Shown here: positions 1 through 7,205 of the stretch, in pieces
Numbering within the stretch: position 1 is the first letter of the stretch
Layout of the letters: the number at the start of each line of letters is the position of its first letter
From: Stenotrophomonas sp.
GTDB lineage: Bacteria > Pseudomonadota > Gammaproteobacteria > Xanthomonadales > Xanthomonadaceae
Length of the DNA: 15,049 nucleotides
Direction: 5' to 3'
NCBI GenBank assembly: GCA_003525885.1
Contig: DQIG01000149.1
Coordinates: forward strand, 6,054 to 21,102
The notes under the pieces: generated by a model
Told to the model about the DNA's origin: nothing
The model's input: only the letters and a program-made list of their open reading frames with translations
Database searches by the model: none
Program-made: the position numbers and the translations under genes

Positions 1-1150
1 GCTGCTGGGCCTGTTCTTCATCACCATCGGCATGCTGCTCGACGTGCATACGCTGATCGATCACTGGTTCCTGGTGCTGCTCCTGCTGACCGGGCCGGTG
101 CTGTTGAAATTCGGCCTGATTGCGGCGCTGTCGCGCTTGTTCGGTTCCAGCACCGGCGTTGCCTTGCGCACGGGGCTGGCGCTGGCGCAGGCGGGGGAGT
201 TCGGTTTCGTGCTGCTGAACCAGGCCGGCGGCCTGAAGCTGATCGATCCTTTGCTGATCCAGGTGATCCTGGCCTCGATGGTGTTGTCCATGCTGGCCGC
301 GCCCTTCATCCTGGCCAAGTCCGACGCCATCGTGATGAAGCTTTCGGCCAATGAGTGGATGCTGCAATCGCTGGCGCTGACCCAATTGGCGACGCGCACC
401 ATGAGTGCGCAGAAGCACGTGATCATCGCCGGTTTCGGCCGCAGCGGGCAAAGCCTGGCGCGCCTGCTGGAAGAGGAAGGCATTACCTACCACGCGCTGG
501 AGATGGACCCGGAGCTGGTGCAGGACGCCCGCAGCGGCGGCGCCAACGTCTCCTACGGCGATGCCGCCCGGCGCGAGAGCCTGGTGGCGGCCGGCATCCA
601 CCGTGCCGCAGCGCTGGTGGTGACTTACGCCAGTACGCCATCGGCGCTGAAGGTGCTGCACCATGCGGCCGAACTGGCGCCGGAGCTGCCGGTGATCGTG
701 CGCAGCTACGACGATGCCGATCTCGACAAGCTGCTTGCCGCCGGCGCCACCGAGGTCGTGCCGGAATCGCTGGAAGGCAGCCTGATGCTGGCTTCGCATG
801 CGCTGGTGATGCTGGGCGTACCGCTGCGGCGCGTGGTGCACCGGGTGCAGGCGGCGCGCGAGGAGCGCTATGCGTCGCTGCGCGGGTATTTCCCCGGCAT
901 TACCGATGCGGAGGAGGAGACCGATCCGGAGAGGTTGCACACGGTGACGTTGACCGGCAGCGCCAGCAGCGTTGGGCGGTCGTTGGGGTCGGTGGATGTG
1001 GCGGGGTGTGGGGCTGAGGTGGCCAGCATCCGGCGCGGCAAGGGTGGACTGGAAGTGGCGCCGGAGACTGTGCTGCAAGCCGGCGATGTGGTGGTGCTGC
1101 GCGGCGAAGCCGAGGCAGTCAACCGCGCGGAGCAACGCCTCTTGCGCTGA
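1..1150 (+). CDS. Kef-type monovalent cation:proton antiporter (CPA2 family), 3' part
   Basis: The reading frame is already open at base 2 and runs to TGA at 1148-1150, giving 382 residues; the 5' part lies outside the window. The protein starts inside the antiporter membrane domain with FFITIGMLLD, then GLALAQAGEFGFVLL (about residues 58-72), a segment conserved in KefB/KefC-like exchangers. A cytosolic TrkA-N (RCK) domain follows, with the nucleotide-binding loop GFGRSG at 144-149, and a TrkA-C domain fills the last 80 or so residues. The family exports K+ or Na+ in exchange for protons, gated by nucleotide or glutathione adducts on the RCK domain. The substrate cannot be read from this fragment, so I give no kef letter. 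The downstream gene converges on it, with about 90 bp between the stops. Confidence 0.9.
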   Translation, partial: LLGLFFITIGMLLDVHTLIDHWFLVLLLLTGPVLLKFGLIAALSRLFGSSTGVALRTGLALAQAGEFGFVLLNQAGGLKLIDPLLIQVILASMVLSMLAAPFILAKSDAIVMKLSANEWMLQSLALTQLATRTMSAQKHVIIAGFGRSGQSLARLLEEEGITYHALEMDPELVQDARSGGANVSYGDAARRESLVAAGIHRAAALVVTYASTPSALKVLHHAAELAPELPVIVRSYDDADLDKLLAAGATEVVPESLEGSLMLASHALVMLGVPLRRVVHRVQAAREERYASLRGYFPGITDAEEETDPERLHTVTLTGSASSVGRSLGSVDVAGCGAEVASIRRGKGGLEVAPETVLQAGDVVVLRGEAEAVNRAEQRLLR

Positions 1151-1184
1151 ACCCCGACGGCGGCGCGCCGCTTGGGGGTGACAG

Positions 1185-1281
1185 CATGCGATCGGGTCGG
1201 CGCTGGCGTCGCGTCTTTTTTCACGCGACTTACCCCGTCATGCTATCGGGTCGGCGCCGGCTTCGCGTTAATTTTCACGCG
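1185..1281. repeat. Tandem 43-bp repeat, two hairpin-forming copies, period 54 bp
   Basis: Copy 1 (1185-1227) and copy 2 (1239-1281) match at about 37 of 43 positions by hand alignment. Copy 1 contains a perfect 7-bp stem, 1208-1214 with 1223-1229, around a T-rich loop. Copy 2 keeps a 5-bp version, 1264-1268 with 1277-1281. Copy 2 encodes the last residues (about RVKINAKPAPTR) and the stop of the leftward gene ending at 1243. Copy 1, read in the same sense, gives RVKKDATPAPTR and then runs on without a stop at that place. This looks like a duplication of the gene's 3' tail. The T-rich hairpins sit between two convergent genes and might also help end transcription, but that is inference. Confidence 0.7.
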
Positions 1282-2412
1282 GAATAAGCCATAGGCTTTT
1301 TCGCGCAAGTCTTTGCCGCCATGGAAGCCGGCCTGGCGGTGCAGCTGGTTGGCGGTGAAGTACAGATAGCCATCCGGCCCCATCGACAATGTATCCGGCC
1401 ACAGGATGCGCGGGTCATGCACCACGGTCGTCCAGCGTCCCTCCGCATCCCGGGCATGAATGGCATTGTGCTCGTAGTCGCTGGCATACAGCCGGCCGTT
1501 GGCGTCCATTTCCATGCCATCGGAGGCGCCCTTGTCGCCGAGGTCGACCACGGCTGCCGCCAGCGCCGCTTCACTCACCTTGGGATCGCGCAGCAAGGCG
1601 GTCGGCACGCTGTACAGATGACGGCTGGACAGCGGGGTGTAGAACAACGTGCTGCCATCGGGCGACAAGGCAATGCCATCGGCAGCCACGGTGAATGGCT
1701 GCGTCGAACCGTCCGCATTGCGCAGCCGCATCTGCCGCCCCTCCACGATCGGCACGAAGGCCGGATCAGCCGATGTGGACACATGACCGATCAGGCGCTT
1801 GGATGCGACGCCGCTGGCGAGGTCGATCACGATGATGCCGCCGATGCCGCTCAGCGACGAGTCGGTCACGTAGGCGACGCCCTCGCGGCCGACCCGGAAG
1901 TCGAAGCGCACATCGTTGACGTAGGTGCGCGCGTCGATGACGTTGGCCGGGAACACCAGCGTCCTGGCCACGGTATTGGTAGCCAGATCGATCGCCACCA
2001 GCTTGGCGCCACCGGCCTGCGGCGCGGAGAATCCGGGGGCTGCGGTGTCCAGCACCCACAACCGGCCCTGGCCATCGGCCACCACGCTCTGCACACTGAT
2101 GAAATGGGCCGCCGGATCGGCTCCCTCGCTGCGGTTGATGCGCGCATCCGGATAGGGCACGGCGCGGCCATCGCGCCACTCGGCCACGCTGTAGGGCACC
2201 TCATCGCCCCAGCGCGGGAAGTTGACGAAGATACGACCGGTTTCGGACACCGCCACGCTGGTCGGCATGGCGCCCTCGAAGCGCGCCACAGGCTCGATGA
2301 CGCCGATGCTGCGCTCGCTGGGCAGCAATGGTGTACCGGCGATCGCCAGCGCGGGGGAACTGGCCAGGGCCAGGACAGCAGCCGCCAGGCTGCGGATACG
2401 GCAGGTGATCAT
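1243..2412 (-). CDS. Exported Yellow/major royal jelly protein-family beta-propeller (L-dopachrome tautomerase-related)
   Basis: A 389-residue protein, read leftward to TAG at 1243-1245. I chose the ATG at 2410-2412 because it opens directly on a signal peptide: MITCR, a hydrophobic Ala/Leu stretch, and an ALA signal peptidase site near residue 23. A GAGAG lies a few bases upstream. An ATG at 2511 in the same frame would add 33 unconvincing residues before the signal. Repeated propeller-like blades are visible (GQGRLWVLDT, VRFDFRVGREGVAYVTDSS, GIALSPDGSTLFYTPLSS, GMEMDANGRLYASDYEHN, MGPDGYLYFTANQLHR), a pattern typical of the bacterial members of the insect Yellow/MRJP family. The enzymatic role of bacterial members is not established; a gluconolactonase-like (SMP-30) propeller is the alternative. 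It lies downstream of the ClC gene on the same strand, 145 bp away, so it may be co-transcribed. Its 3' end is duplicated (see 1185-1281). Confidence 0.8.
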   Translation of the reverse strand: MITCRIRSLAAAVLALASSPALAIAGTPLLPSERSIGVIEPVARFEGAMPTSVAVSETGRIFVNFPRWGDEVPYSVAEWRDGRAVPYPDARINRSEGADPAAHFISVQSVVADGQGRLWVLDTAAPGFSAPQAGGAKLVAIDLATNTVARTLVFPANVIDARTYVNDVRFDFRVGREGVAYVTDSSLSGIGGIIVIDLASGVASKRLIGHVSTSADPAFVPIVEGRQMRLRNADGSTQPFTVAADGIALSPDGSTLFYTPLSSRHLYSVPTALLRDPKVSEAALAAAVVDLGDKGASDGMEMDANGRLYASDYEHNAIHARDAEGRWTTVVHDPRILWPDTLSMGPDGYLYFTANQLHRQAGFHGGKDLREKAYGLFRVKINAKPAPTR

Positions 2413-2557
2413 GTTGCTCTCGATGCGGGTCCGGGTGCAGCCCCGGTGTCGACGCATCTTCAGTGGCGCGCCCGGCATCGGGTAGACGGTGCAACGCGGA
2501 ATCAGCTTCACTGCAGGAGTGAAGATTCGAGATGATTGATCCTGTTGATCAAGGCAA

Positions 2558-3883
2558 TCAGCGTTGCCTATCAGCTGGCTCTGCTTTCGGTGCCATCAGC
2601 AGCTCCGCCAGACCACGATAGATCGGCACGCGGCACACCAGCCCGGACACGCCGCGCGCAATCAGCACCGTGGCCAGGATCGGCAGCAACAGATCACCAC
2701 TGTCGGTCAGCTCCAGCGAGATCACCGCCGAGGTCAGTGGCGCCTGGGTAACGCCGGTGAGATAGGCGCACATGCCCAGCAACACGAACGCGCGCGGGTC
2801 CACGCCCGGCATCAGCACCGCCAGGTTGTGGCCCAGTCCCGCACCGACCGCCAGCGCGGGCGAGAACAGGCCGCCGGGAATACCGGCCACGTACGATGCG
2901 AGGTTGGCCAGCAGCTTCATCAACCCGAACTCGTGGCCGACCATCGCCTGCCCCTGCACCAGGCTGCGCGCCTGTTCGTAGCCAGTGCCAAACGCGCCCT
3001 GGCCGAACGCCATCGCCAGCAGTACCACCACCAGACCGCAACCTGCGGCCAGCAGAACCGGATGCCGCTGCCGCAGCTGCCCGAGCCAGCGCGGGCGGCC
3101 CGCCGCACTGGCCAATACCGCACGTGCGAACAGGCCTCCCAGCAGGCCCGCCACCACGCCGCACAGCAGGATCGCCAGCCAACCCTGGCCGAGCGGCAGG
3201 CGTGCGCTCACATGACCGAAGTAGGTGTAGTTGCCGAGCAGGCCCAGCGACACCACGCCACCGACAATCACCGCGGTCAGCAGGGTGCCGGAGAAACGAT
3301 GCTCGAAACGGCCGCTGAGCTCTTCGATGGCAAACACGATACCGGCCAGCGGTGTGTTGAACGCCGCCGCAATGCCGGCCGCACCACCTGCCAGCAGGAA
3401 GTGCGAAAGCTCGCGTGGATCCTTGAAACCGAACCAGCGGCCGAACAGGTACATCAGGCTGGCGCCCACATGCACCGTCGGGCCTTCACGGCCAACGGAC
3501 GCGCCACCCAGCAGCGACAACGAGGTCAGCAGCAGCTTGCCTGCCGAGACTGCGGGCGAAAGATTGGTCCTGCGGAACGACGCATCCGGCTTGTCCAGTG
3601 CGGCGATGACCTGCGGAATGCCGCTGCCACGGGTGGGCTTCAGCACGCCGGAGGTCAACCAGGCCAGCAGCGCGAAGATGCCCGGCGTGAGCAGCAATGC
3701 CCACCACGGCGAGTGCGCGGTGATGCGCTGGAACAGATGGAAGGCCGCGTCGCTGGCCTTGGCGAACAGGATGGCCACCAGCGCCACGGCTACGGCGCCG
3801 CCCCAGAGCGCGGCGCGGCGGCGCCAGGCCTCGCTGAGAACCAGCGCGGTGATGCGGCCGCGGAGGCGATGGAGATCGGTCAT
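2558..3883 (-). CDS. ClC-family chloride channel/antiporter
   Basis: A 441-residue membrane protein, read leftward to TGA at 2558-2560. I start it at the ATG at 3881-3883 (MTDLHRLRGR), where ClC homology begins. The frame stays open back to an ATG at 4075, but those 64 extra residues are Pro/Arg/Cys-rich and unlike any ClC N-terminus. The selectivity-filter segments are all present: GSGIP (86-90), GREGP (131-135, with the gating glutamate at 133) and GLFSP (338-342), plus the anion-coordinating tyrosine at 422. The EE pair at 187-188 matches the internal proton-transfer glutamate of E. coli ClcA. This suggests a Cl-/H+ exchanger rather than a channel. No cytosolic CBS domains follow the membrane part. 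It works in the inner membrane, in other bacteria in acid resistance or charge compensation. The Yellow-like gene lies downstream on the same strand. Confidence 0.93.
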   Translation of the reverse strand: MTDLHRLRGRITALVLSEAWRRRAALWGGAVAVALVAILFAKASDAAFHLFQRITAHSPWWALLLTPGIFALLAWLTSGVLKPTRGSGIPQVIAALDKPDASFRRTNLSPAVSAGKLLLTSLSLLGGASVGREGPTVHVGASLMYLFGRWFGFKDPRELSHFLLAGGAAGIAAAFNTPLAGIVFAIEELSGRFEHRFSGTLLTAVIVGGVVSLGLLGNYTYFGHVSARLPLGQGWLAILLCGVVAGLLGGLFARAVLASAAGRPRWLGQLRQRHPVLLAAGCGLVVVLLAMAFGQGAFGTGYEQARSLVQGQAMVGHEFGLMKLLANLASYVAGIPGGLFSPALAVGAGLGHNLAVLMPGVDPRAFVLLGMCAYLTGVTQAPLTSAVISLELTDSGDLLLPILATVLIARGVSGLVCRVPIYRGLAELLMAPKAEPADRQR

Positions 3884-4124
3884 GCAGGGCAGTGTGGACG
3901 CAGCGGGAGCAGGCGGACAGCGGCCACTGTGGCCGAAGGCCTTGCAGGATGCGGTGAAATGCCTGGACACGGGCCGTCCCGACAACCTGCCCAATGCGCA
4001 CACCGCCAGACGGGCAGGCGCTCCCGCCACCGGCGCTTTCCCATCCTGCGCACGTTGGGATGCTGGCGCAGCCACTCCTGATGAAGCGGCAGGTGTGCCG
4101 ACTCATCATCGGTGGCATCAGCGG

Positions 4125-4385
4125 TCAGGGCTGATGCGGGATGCGTACCTCGCAACAGCGCATGCGGGCCAGGTCGCCCTGCGCTTCCAGTACGCCGCGC
4201 GCAACCAATTCGCGCATGCGCTGGGCGTAGAAGACATCGGCAATGACTGGGTGGCGCTGCGGGTCCAGCGACATCGCGTTTCCCACGATGCAGGCGGTTT
4301 TTCGGAACTGCCCATCGCAGTGGGAAAGCAGTCATGCATCGATCCGGGCGATGCCTCCATCAGTCAGCGCGGCGATGCTTTGCCG
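4125..4385 (-). pseudogene. Decayed DUF3658-like coding sequence
   Basis: Read leftward from 4385 to TGA at 4125-4127, the frame encodes a recognisable C-terminal domain: CDGQFRKTACIVGNAMSLD, DVFYAQRMRELVARGVLEA, then QGDLARMRCCEVRIPHQP. The pattern (D-x-F-x-x-x-R-x-R-x-L, G-x-L-E-A-x-G, M-R-x-x-E-V-R) resembles DUF3658 proteins. The frame is broken by TGA at 4332-4334, inside what reads as RIDA-stop-LLSHCD, and by TAG at 4386-4388, which is also the stop of the upstream small gene. LTDQ-stop-RQSIAALTDGG reads naturally across that TAG, so homology seems to extend over it. An ATG at 4406-4408 in another frame (MSISLT) could be the original start, which would add a frameshift. No start codon serves the open part well. 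Either an inactivated gene or a sequencing error explains this. Confidence 0.55.
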
Positions 4386-4694
4386 CTACTGGTCAGTGAG
4401 ATGGACATCGCTGTCGAGGCCTTCGTCCGTATCACGCAGGCAACCATTTATCGCCAGCAAGCGAACCAGGACATAGTGGCCGAATGCTTCGAGTTCCTCC
4501 TTCGGCAACGTCGCCGGATCGAGCTGCCCTGCCGGGTAGTCCTTGAAGGTCACGAAGGCGTGATTCTTCCACTGCCCCGGCACATCGGCCCGACGCAGAT
4601 CATCCAGCACCACGCGCAGACCGCCGTCGGGCAGTTCAGCCAGGCTGCACAGCACGGCATCGCGGCGGGGCGGGTACGTCTGGTGGCTGTCCAT
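4386..4694 (-). CDS. Small protein of unknown function
   Basis: A 102-residue frame, read leftward to TAG at 4386-4388. I chose the ATG at 4692-4694 (MDSHQTYPPRRDAVLCSLAEL). The frame stays open to an ATG at 4772, but those 26 residues are Gly/Arg/Cys-rich and would run into the bioB promoter region. The protein is soluble-looking, with no signal or membrane segment. It has a plausible amphipathic composition (GGLRVVLDDLRRADVPGQW, HAFVTFKDYPAGQLDPATL, LEAFGHYVLVRLLAINGC) and an acidic tail. I do not recognise the family. It is divergent from bioB, with about 160 bp between the starts, and stands in frame upstream of the DUF3658-like remnant. Its last residues (LTDQ) may really belong to that sequence, so the native C-terminus is uncertain. 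Confidence 0.5.
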   Translation of the reverse strand: MDSHQTYPPRRDAVLCSLAELPDGGLRVVLDDLRRADVPGQWKNHAFVTFKDYPAGQLDPATLPKEELEAFGHYVLVRLLAINGCLRDTDEGLDSDVHLTDQ

Positions 4695-4763
4695 TGAGAA
4701 CTCGCGATTCCGTGTGCAGCAACGAACATACACCGCAGAGTGTCTTTCGGCCCCTCCGCCACC

Positions 4764-4794
4764 GTAAACCATTAATGCAAGAGTTTAGTTGACA
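4764..4794 (+). promoter_or_regulatory. Candidate operator/promoter upstream of bioB
   Basis: An inverted repeat TAAAC (4765-4769) - 13 bp - GTTTA (4783-4787) lies in an AT-richer island about 70 bp before bioB. The left half GTAAACC matches the inner part of the enterobacterial BirA half-site TTGTAAACC. The right half is poorer and the spacing is shorter than the 14-16 bp between half-sites in classical BirA operators. A TTGACA at 4789-4794 overlaps the right arm, but I see no good -10 hexamer 16-18 bp downstream. Biotin-responsive control is a guess from position and partial similarity. Confidence 0.25.
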
Positions 4795-4852
4795 GCCCTT
4801 CTCAACCCACCCACACTGCCGCCCTCGCTCCACTCGTACCCAAGGTCCCGCC

Positions 4853-5896
4853 ATGGCTGCTGCCATCCGCCACGACTGGCAACACGACGAACTGCAGGCG
4901 CTGTTCGATCTGCCGTTCCCTGAGCTGCTGTTCCGCGCCGCAGCGGTGCATCGCGAGCACTTCGACCCTGCCCAGGTGCAGGTCTCCACGCTGCTGTCGG
5001 TGAAGACCGGTGGCTGCCCGGAAGACTGCGCGTACTGCCCGCAGGCGCAGCGCTACAACACCGGCGTGAACGCGCAGAAGCTGATGGAGACCGACGCGGT
5101 GCTGGCCAAGGCGCGCCAGGCCAAGGCGGCCGGTGCATCGCGCTTCTGCATGGGCGCGGCGTGGCGTTCGCCCAAGGACCGCGACATCCCGAAGGTGGCG
5201 GCGATGATCGCCGGGGTGAAGGCGCTGGGGCTGGAGACCTGCGCCACGCTGGGCATGCTCAATGGCGAGCAGGCACGCGCGCTGAAGGATGCAGGCCTGG
5301 ACTACTACAACCACAACCTCGACACCGCGCCGGACTACTACGATTCGATCATCCACACGCGCCAGTACCAGGACCGCCTGGACACGCTGGAGCACGTGCG
5401 CGATGCCGGCCTGAAGACCTGCTGCGGCGGCATCGTCGGCATGGGCGAGACGCGCGCGCAGCGCGTTGGGCTGCTGCTGGCGCTGGCCACGCTGCCGGCG
5501 CATCCGGATTCGGTGCCGATCAACAAGCTGGTGCAGGTGGCGGGTACGCCGCTGCATGGCAGCGCCGAGCTGGACCCGTTCGAGTTCGTGCGCATGATCG
5601 CGGTGGCGCGCATCGCCATGCCGCGCTCGATGGTGCGGCTGTCGGCTGGCCGCGAGGCGATGAGTGACGAACTGCAGGCGCTGTGCTTCCTGGCCGGTGC
5701 CAATTCGATCTTCTACGGCGACAAGCTGCTGACCACCGGCAACCCGGAGAGCGAGCGCGACCTGGCCCTGTTCGCTCGGCTGGGGCTGCAACCGATGGCG
5801 GTGCAGGTGGATGCCGAGGGCCACGACCACGGCGGCACCGTGCACGCCGATATCAGCGCCGATGCGCCCGCCTGTGGCTGTGCTCACGCGGCCTGA
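4853..5896 (+). CDS. bioB: Biotin synthase
   Basis: A 347-residue radical-SAM enzyme that inserts sulfur into dethiobiotin, the last step of biotin synthesis. The SAM-cluster motif CPEDCAYC supplies Cys55, Cys59 and Cys62. The [2Fe-2S] cluster that donates sulfur is liganded by Cys99 (FCMGAAWR), Cys130 (ETCATLG), Cys190 (LKTCCGG) and Arg262 (VRLSAGR), each offset by two from the E. coli residues 97, 128, 188 and 260. Other family signatures are KTGGCPEDC, YYNHNLDT, GGIVGMGET, and FLAGANSIFYGDKLLTT near the C-terminus. The tail ends in a Cys/His-rich ACGCAHAA of unknown role. The start at 4853 follows AAGG at 4842-4845. It is the first gene of the rightward biotin operon, with bioF 67 bp downstream. 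The product is cytosolic. Confidence 0.98.
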   Translation: MAAAIRHDWQHDELQALFDLPFPELLFRAAAVHREHFDPAQVQVSTLLSVKTGGCPEDCAYCPQAQRYNTGVNAQKLMETDAVLAKARQAKAAGASRFCMGAAWRSPKDRDIPKVAAMIAGVKALGLETCATLGMLNGEQARALKDAGLDYYNHNLDTAPDYYDSIIHTRQYQDRLDTLEHVRDAGLKTCCGGIVGMGETRAQRVGLLLALATLPAHPDSVPINKLVQVAGTPLHGSAELDPFEFVRMIAVARIAMPRSMVRLSAGREAMSDELQALCFLAGANSIFYGDKLLTTGNPESERDLALFARLGLQPMAVQVDAEGHDHGGTVHADISADAPACGCAHAA

Positions 5897-5963
5897 GACG
5901 GGCCGCAAGCAGGCGCCGCGGCAACGCGCTACCCTAGCCGCCCCGTCGCCGCATTCAGCCGCC

Positions 5964-7187
5964 ATGGCCCGCCCCGACCTGACTGCCCGCCTCCATGCCC
6001 AACGCGCCCTGCGCGATGCCCAAGGCCGTCGCCGCACGCGGCGCACGGTCAGCCGTCGTGATGGCGTCCGCCTGGAAGTGGACGGCCAGTGGCTGACCGG
6101 CTTCTGCAGCAATGATTACCTGGGCCTGGCCCAGCAGTTCAGCGTGGTCAACGCGCTGCAGGATGCCGCCGCACGCGAAGGCACCGGCGCGGGAGCATCG
6201 CACCTGGTCTGCGGCCACCACGCCCTGCATGACGCGCTGGAGCGCGAAGTGGCGGAGTGGCTGGGCTACCCGCGAGCGCTGCTGTTCGGTAGTGGCTTCG
6301 CCGCCAACCTGGCCGTGCAGCAGGCGCTGCTGAGCGAAGAGAACGACGTGTGCGTGCAGGACAAGCTCAACCACGCCAGCCTGCTCGATGCGACGCGGCT
6401 GGCCGGTGCACGCCTGCGCCGCTATCCGCACCTTGATGCCGAAGGTGCGATGCGCCAGCTGAAGCATGCACCCGATGGTGCGGCGATGCTGGCCACCGAC
6501 GGTGTCTTCAGCATGGATGGCGATATCGCACCGCTGCGTGCGTTGTCGCTGGTGGCGCGCCTGCAGCAGGCGCTGTTCTATGTGGACGACGCGCACGGCG
6601 TGGGCGTGGTCGGTGATGGCCGTGGCGCCGTGGCCGCCGCCGGGCTGGGCGTGGACGATGTGCCGCTGCAGCTGGTCACGCTGGGCAAGGCACTGGGCGG
6701 TTCCGGCGCGCTGGTGCTGGGCCGCGACGATCTGGTCGAGCACCTGGCCGAAACCGCGCGCCCGTACATCTACACCACTGCGATGCCGCCGCCGCTGGCC
6801 GCCGCTGCACTGGAAGCGGTGCGCCTGGCACGCCGTGACAACTGGCGCCGCTCGAAACTGACCGACCTGATCGCGCTGTTCCGCGGCGAAGCACGCCGCC
6901 ATGGCCTGGACCTGATGGCCTCGGAAACACCGATCCAGCCGCTGCTGTGTGGTGGCGATCACCGCGCCATGGCGATGTCCAAGGCACTGGAACAGGCCGG
7001 TTGGCTGGTCGGCGCGATCCGTCCGCCCACGGTTCCCGAAGGCAAGGCACGACTGCGTGTCACCCTTTCAGCCCTGCATACCCCCGAGCAGGTGCGTGGC
7101 CTGGTGGAGGCCATCGCCAGCGCGCGCGACCGCGTGGACCTGACGGCGCGCGACGCCGCGCCTCCGCCGCTGCCTGTCTTTGCCTGA
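5964..7187 (+). CDS. bioF: 8-amino-7-oxononanoate synthase
   Basis: A 407-residue PLP-dependent alpha-oxoamine synthase that condenses pimeloyl-ACP (or -CoA) with L-alanine to give KAPA, releasing CO2. The PLP lysine is Lys242 in TLGKALGGSG. His137 (NHASLLD) and the DDAHG at 208-212 fit the cofactor-stacking histidine and ring-nitrogen aspartate. FCSNDYLGL (47-55), GTGAGASHLVCG (73-84) and FGSGFAAN (108-115) are family landmarks. I use the ATG at 5964 (MARPDLTARLHAQRALRDA), which matches the usual BioF N-terminus. The frame is open back to an ATG at 5811 inside bioB, but those 51 residues overlap bioB and look like an artefact. No strong ribosome binding site precedes 5964, so it may depend on translation from upstream. 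Cytosolic. Confidence 0.97.
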   Translation: MARPDLTARLHAQRALRDAQGRRRTRRTVSRRDGVRLEVDGQWLTGFCSNDYLGLAQQFSVVNALQDAAAREGTGAGASHLVCGHHALHDALEREVAEWLGYPRALLFGSGFAANLAVQQALLSEENDVCVQDKLNHASLLDATRLAGARLRRYPHLDAEGAMRQLKHAPDGAAMLATDGVFSMDGDIAPLRALSLVARLQQALFYVDDAHGVGVVGDGRGAVAAAGLGVDDVPLQLVTLGKALGGSGALVLGRDDLVEHLAETARPYIYTTAMPPPLAAAALEAVRLARRDNWRRSKLTDLIALFRGEARRHGLDLMASETPIQPLLCGGDHRAMAMSKALEQAGWLVGAIRPPTVPEGKARLRVTLSALHTPEQVRGLVEAIASARDRVDLTARDAAPPPLPVFA

Positions 7188-7205
7188 GCCTGCTGTCGCT
7201 TTCCC

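Noticed and set aside
3884..4075. 64-residue N-terminal extension of the ClC protein
   Set aside because: ClC homology begins at MTDLHRLRGR; the upstream residues are Pro/Arg/Cys-rich and look like untranslated sequence that happens to be open.
2564..4081. Open frame of 505 codons on the plus strand
   Set aside because: It lies exactly opposite the ClC gene, whose motifs are unmistakable; the antisense product is Gln/Arg/His-rich and shows no family signature.
3231..4697. Open frame of 488 codons on the plus strand
   Set aside because: It runs antisense through the ClC gene and the DUF3658-like remnant with no recognisable domain.
4789..4817. Standard sigma-70 promoter built on TTGACA at 4789-4794
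   Set aside because: The sequence 16-18 bp downstream (around CACACT) does not resemble a -10 box, so I do not call a full promoter.
5811..5963. Longer BioF starting inside bioB
   Set aside because: The extra residues match no BioF N-terminus and would overlap the bioB coding sequence by 86 bp; the ATG at 5964 fits the family.
4802..6112. Open frame of 436 codons on the minus strand
   Set aside because: Antisense to bioB and the start of bioF; composition is typical of a GC-driven shadow frame.
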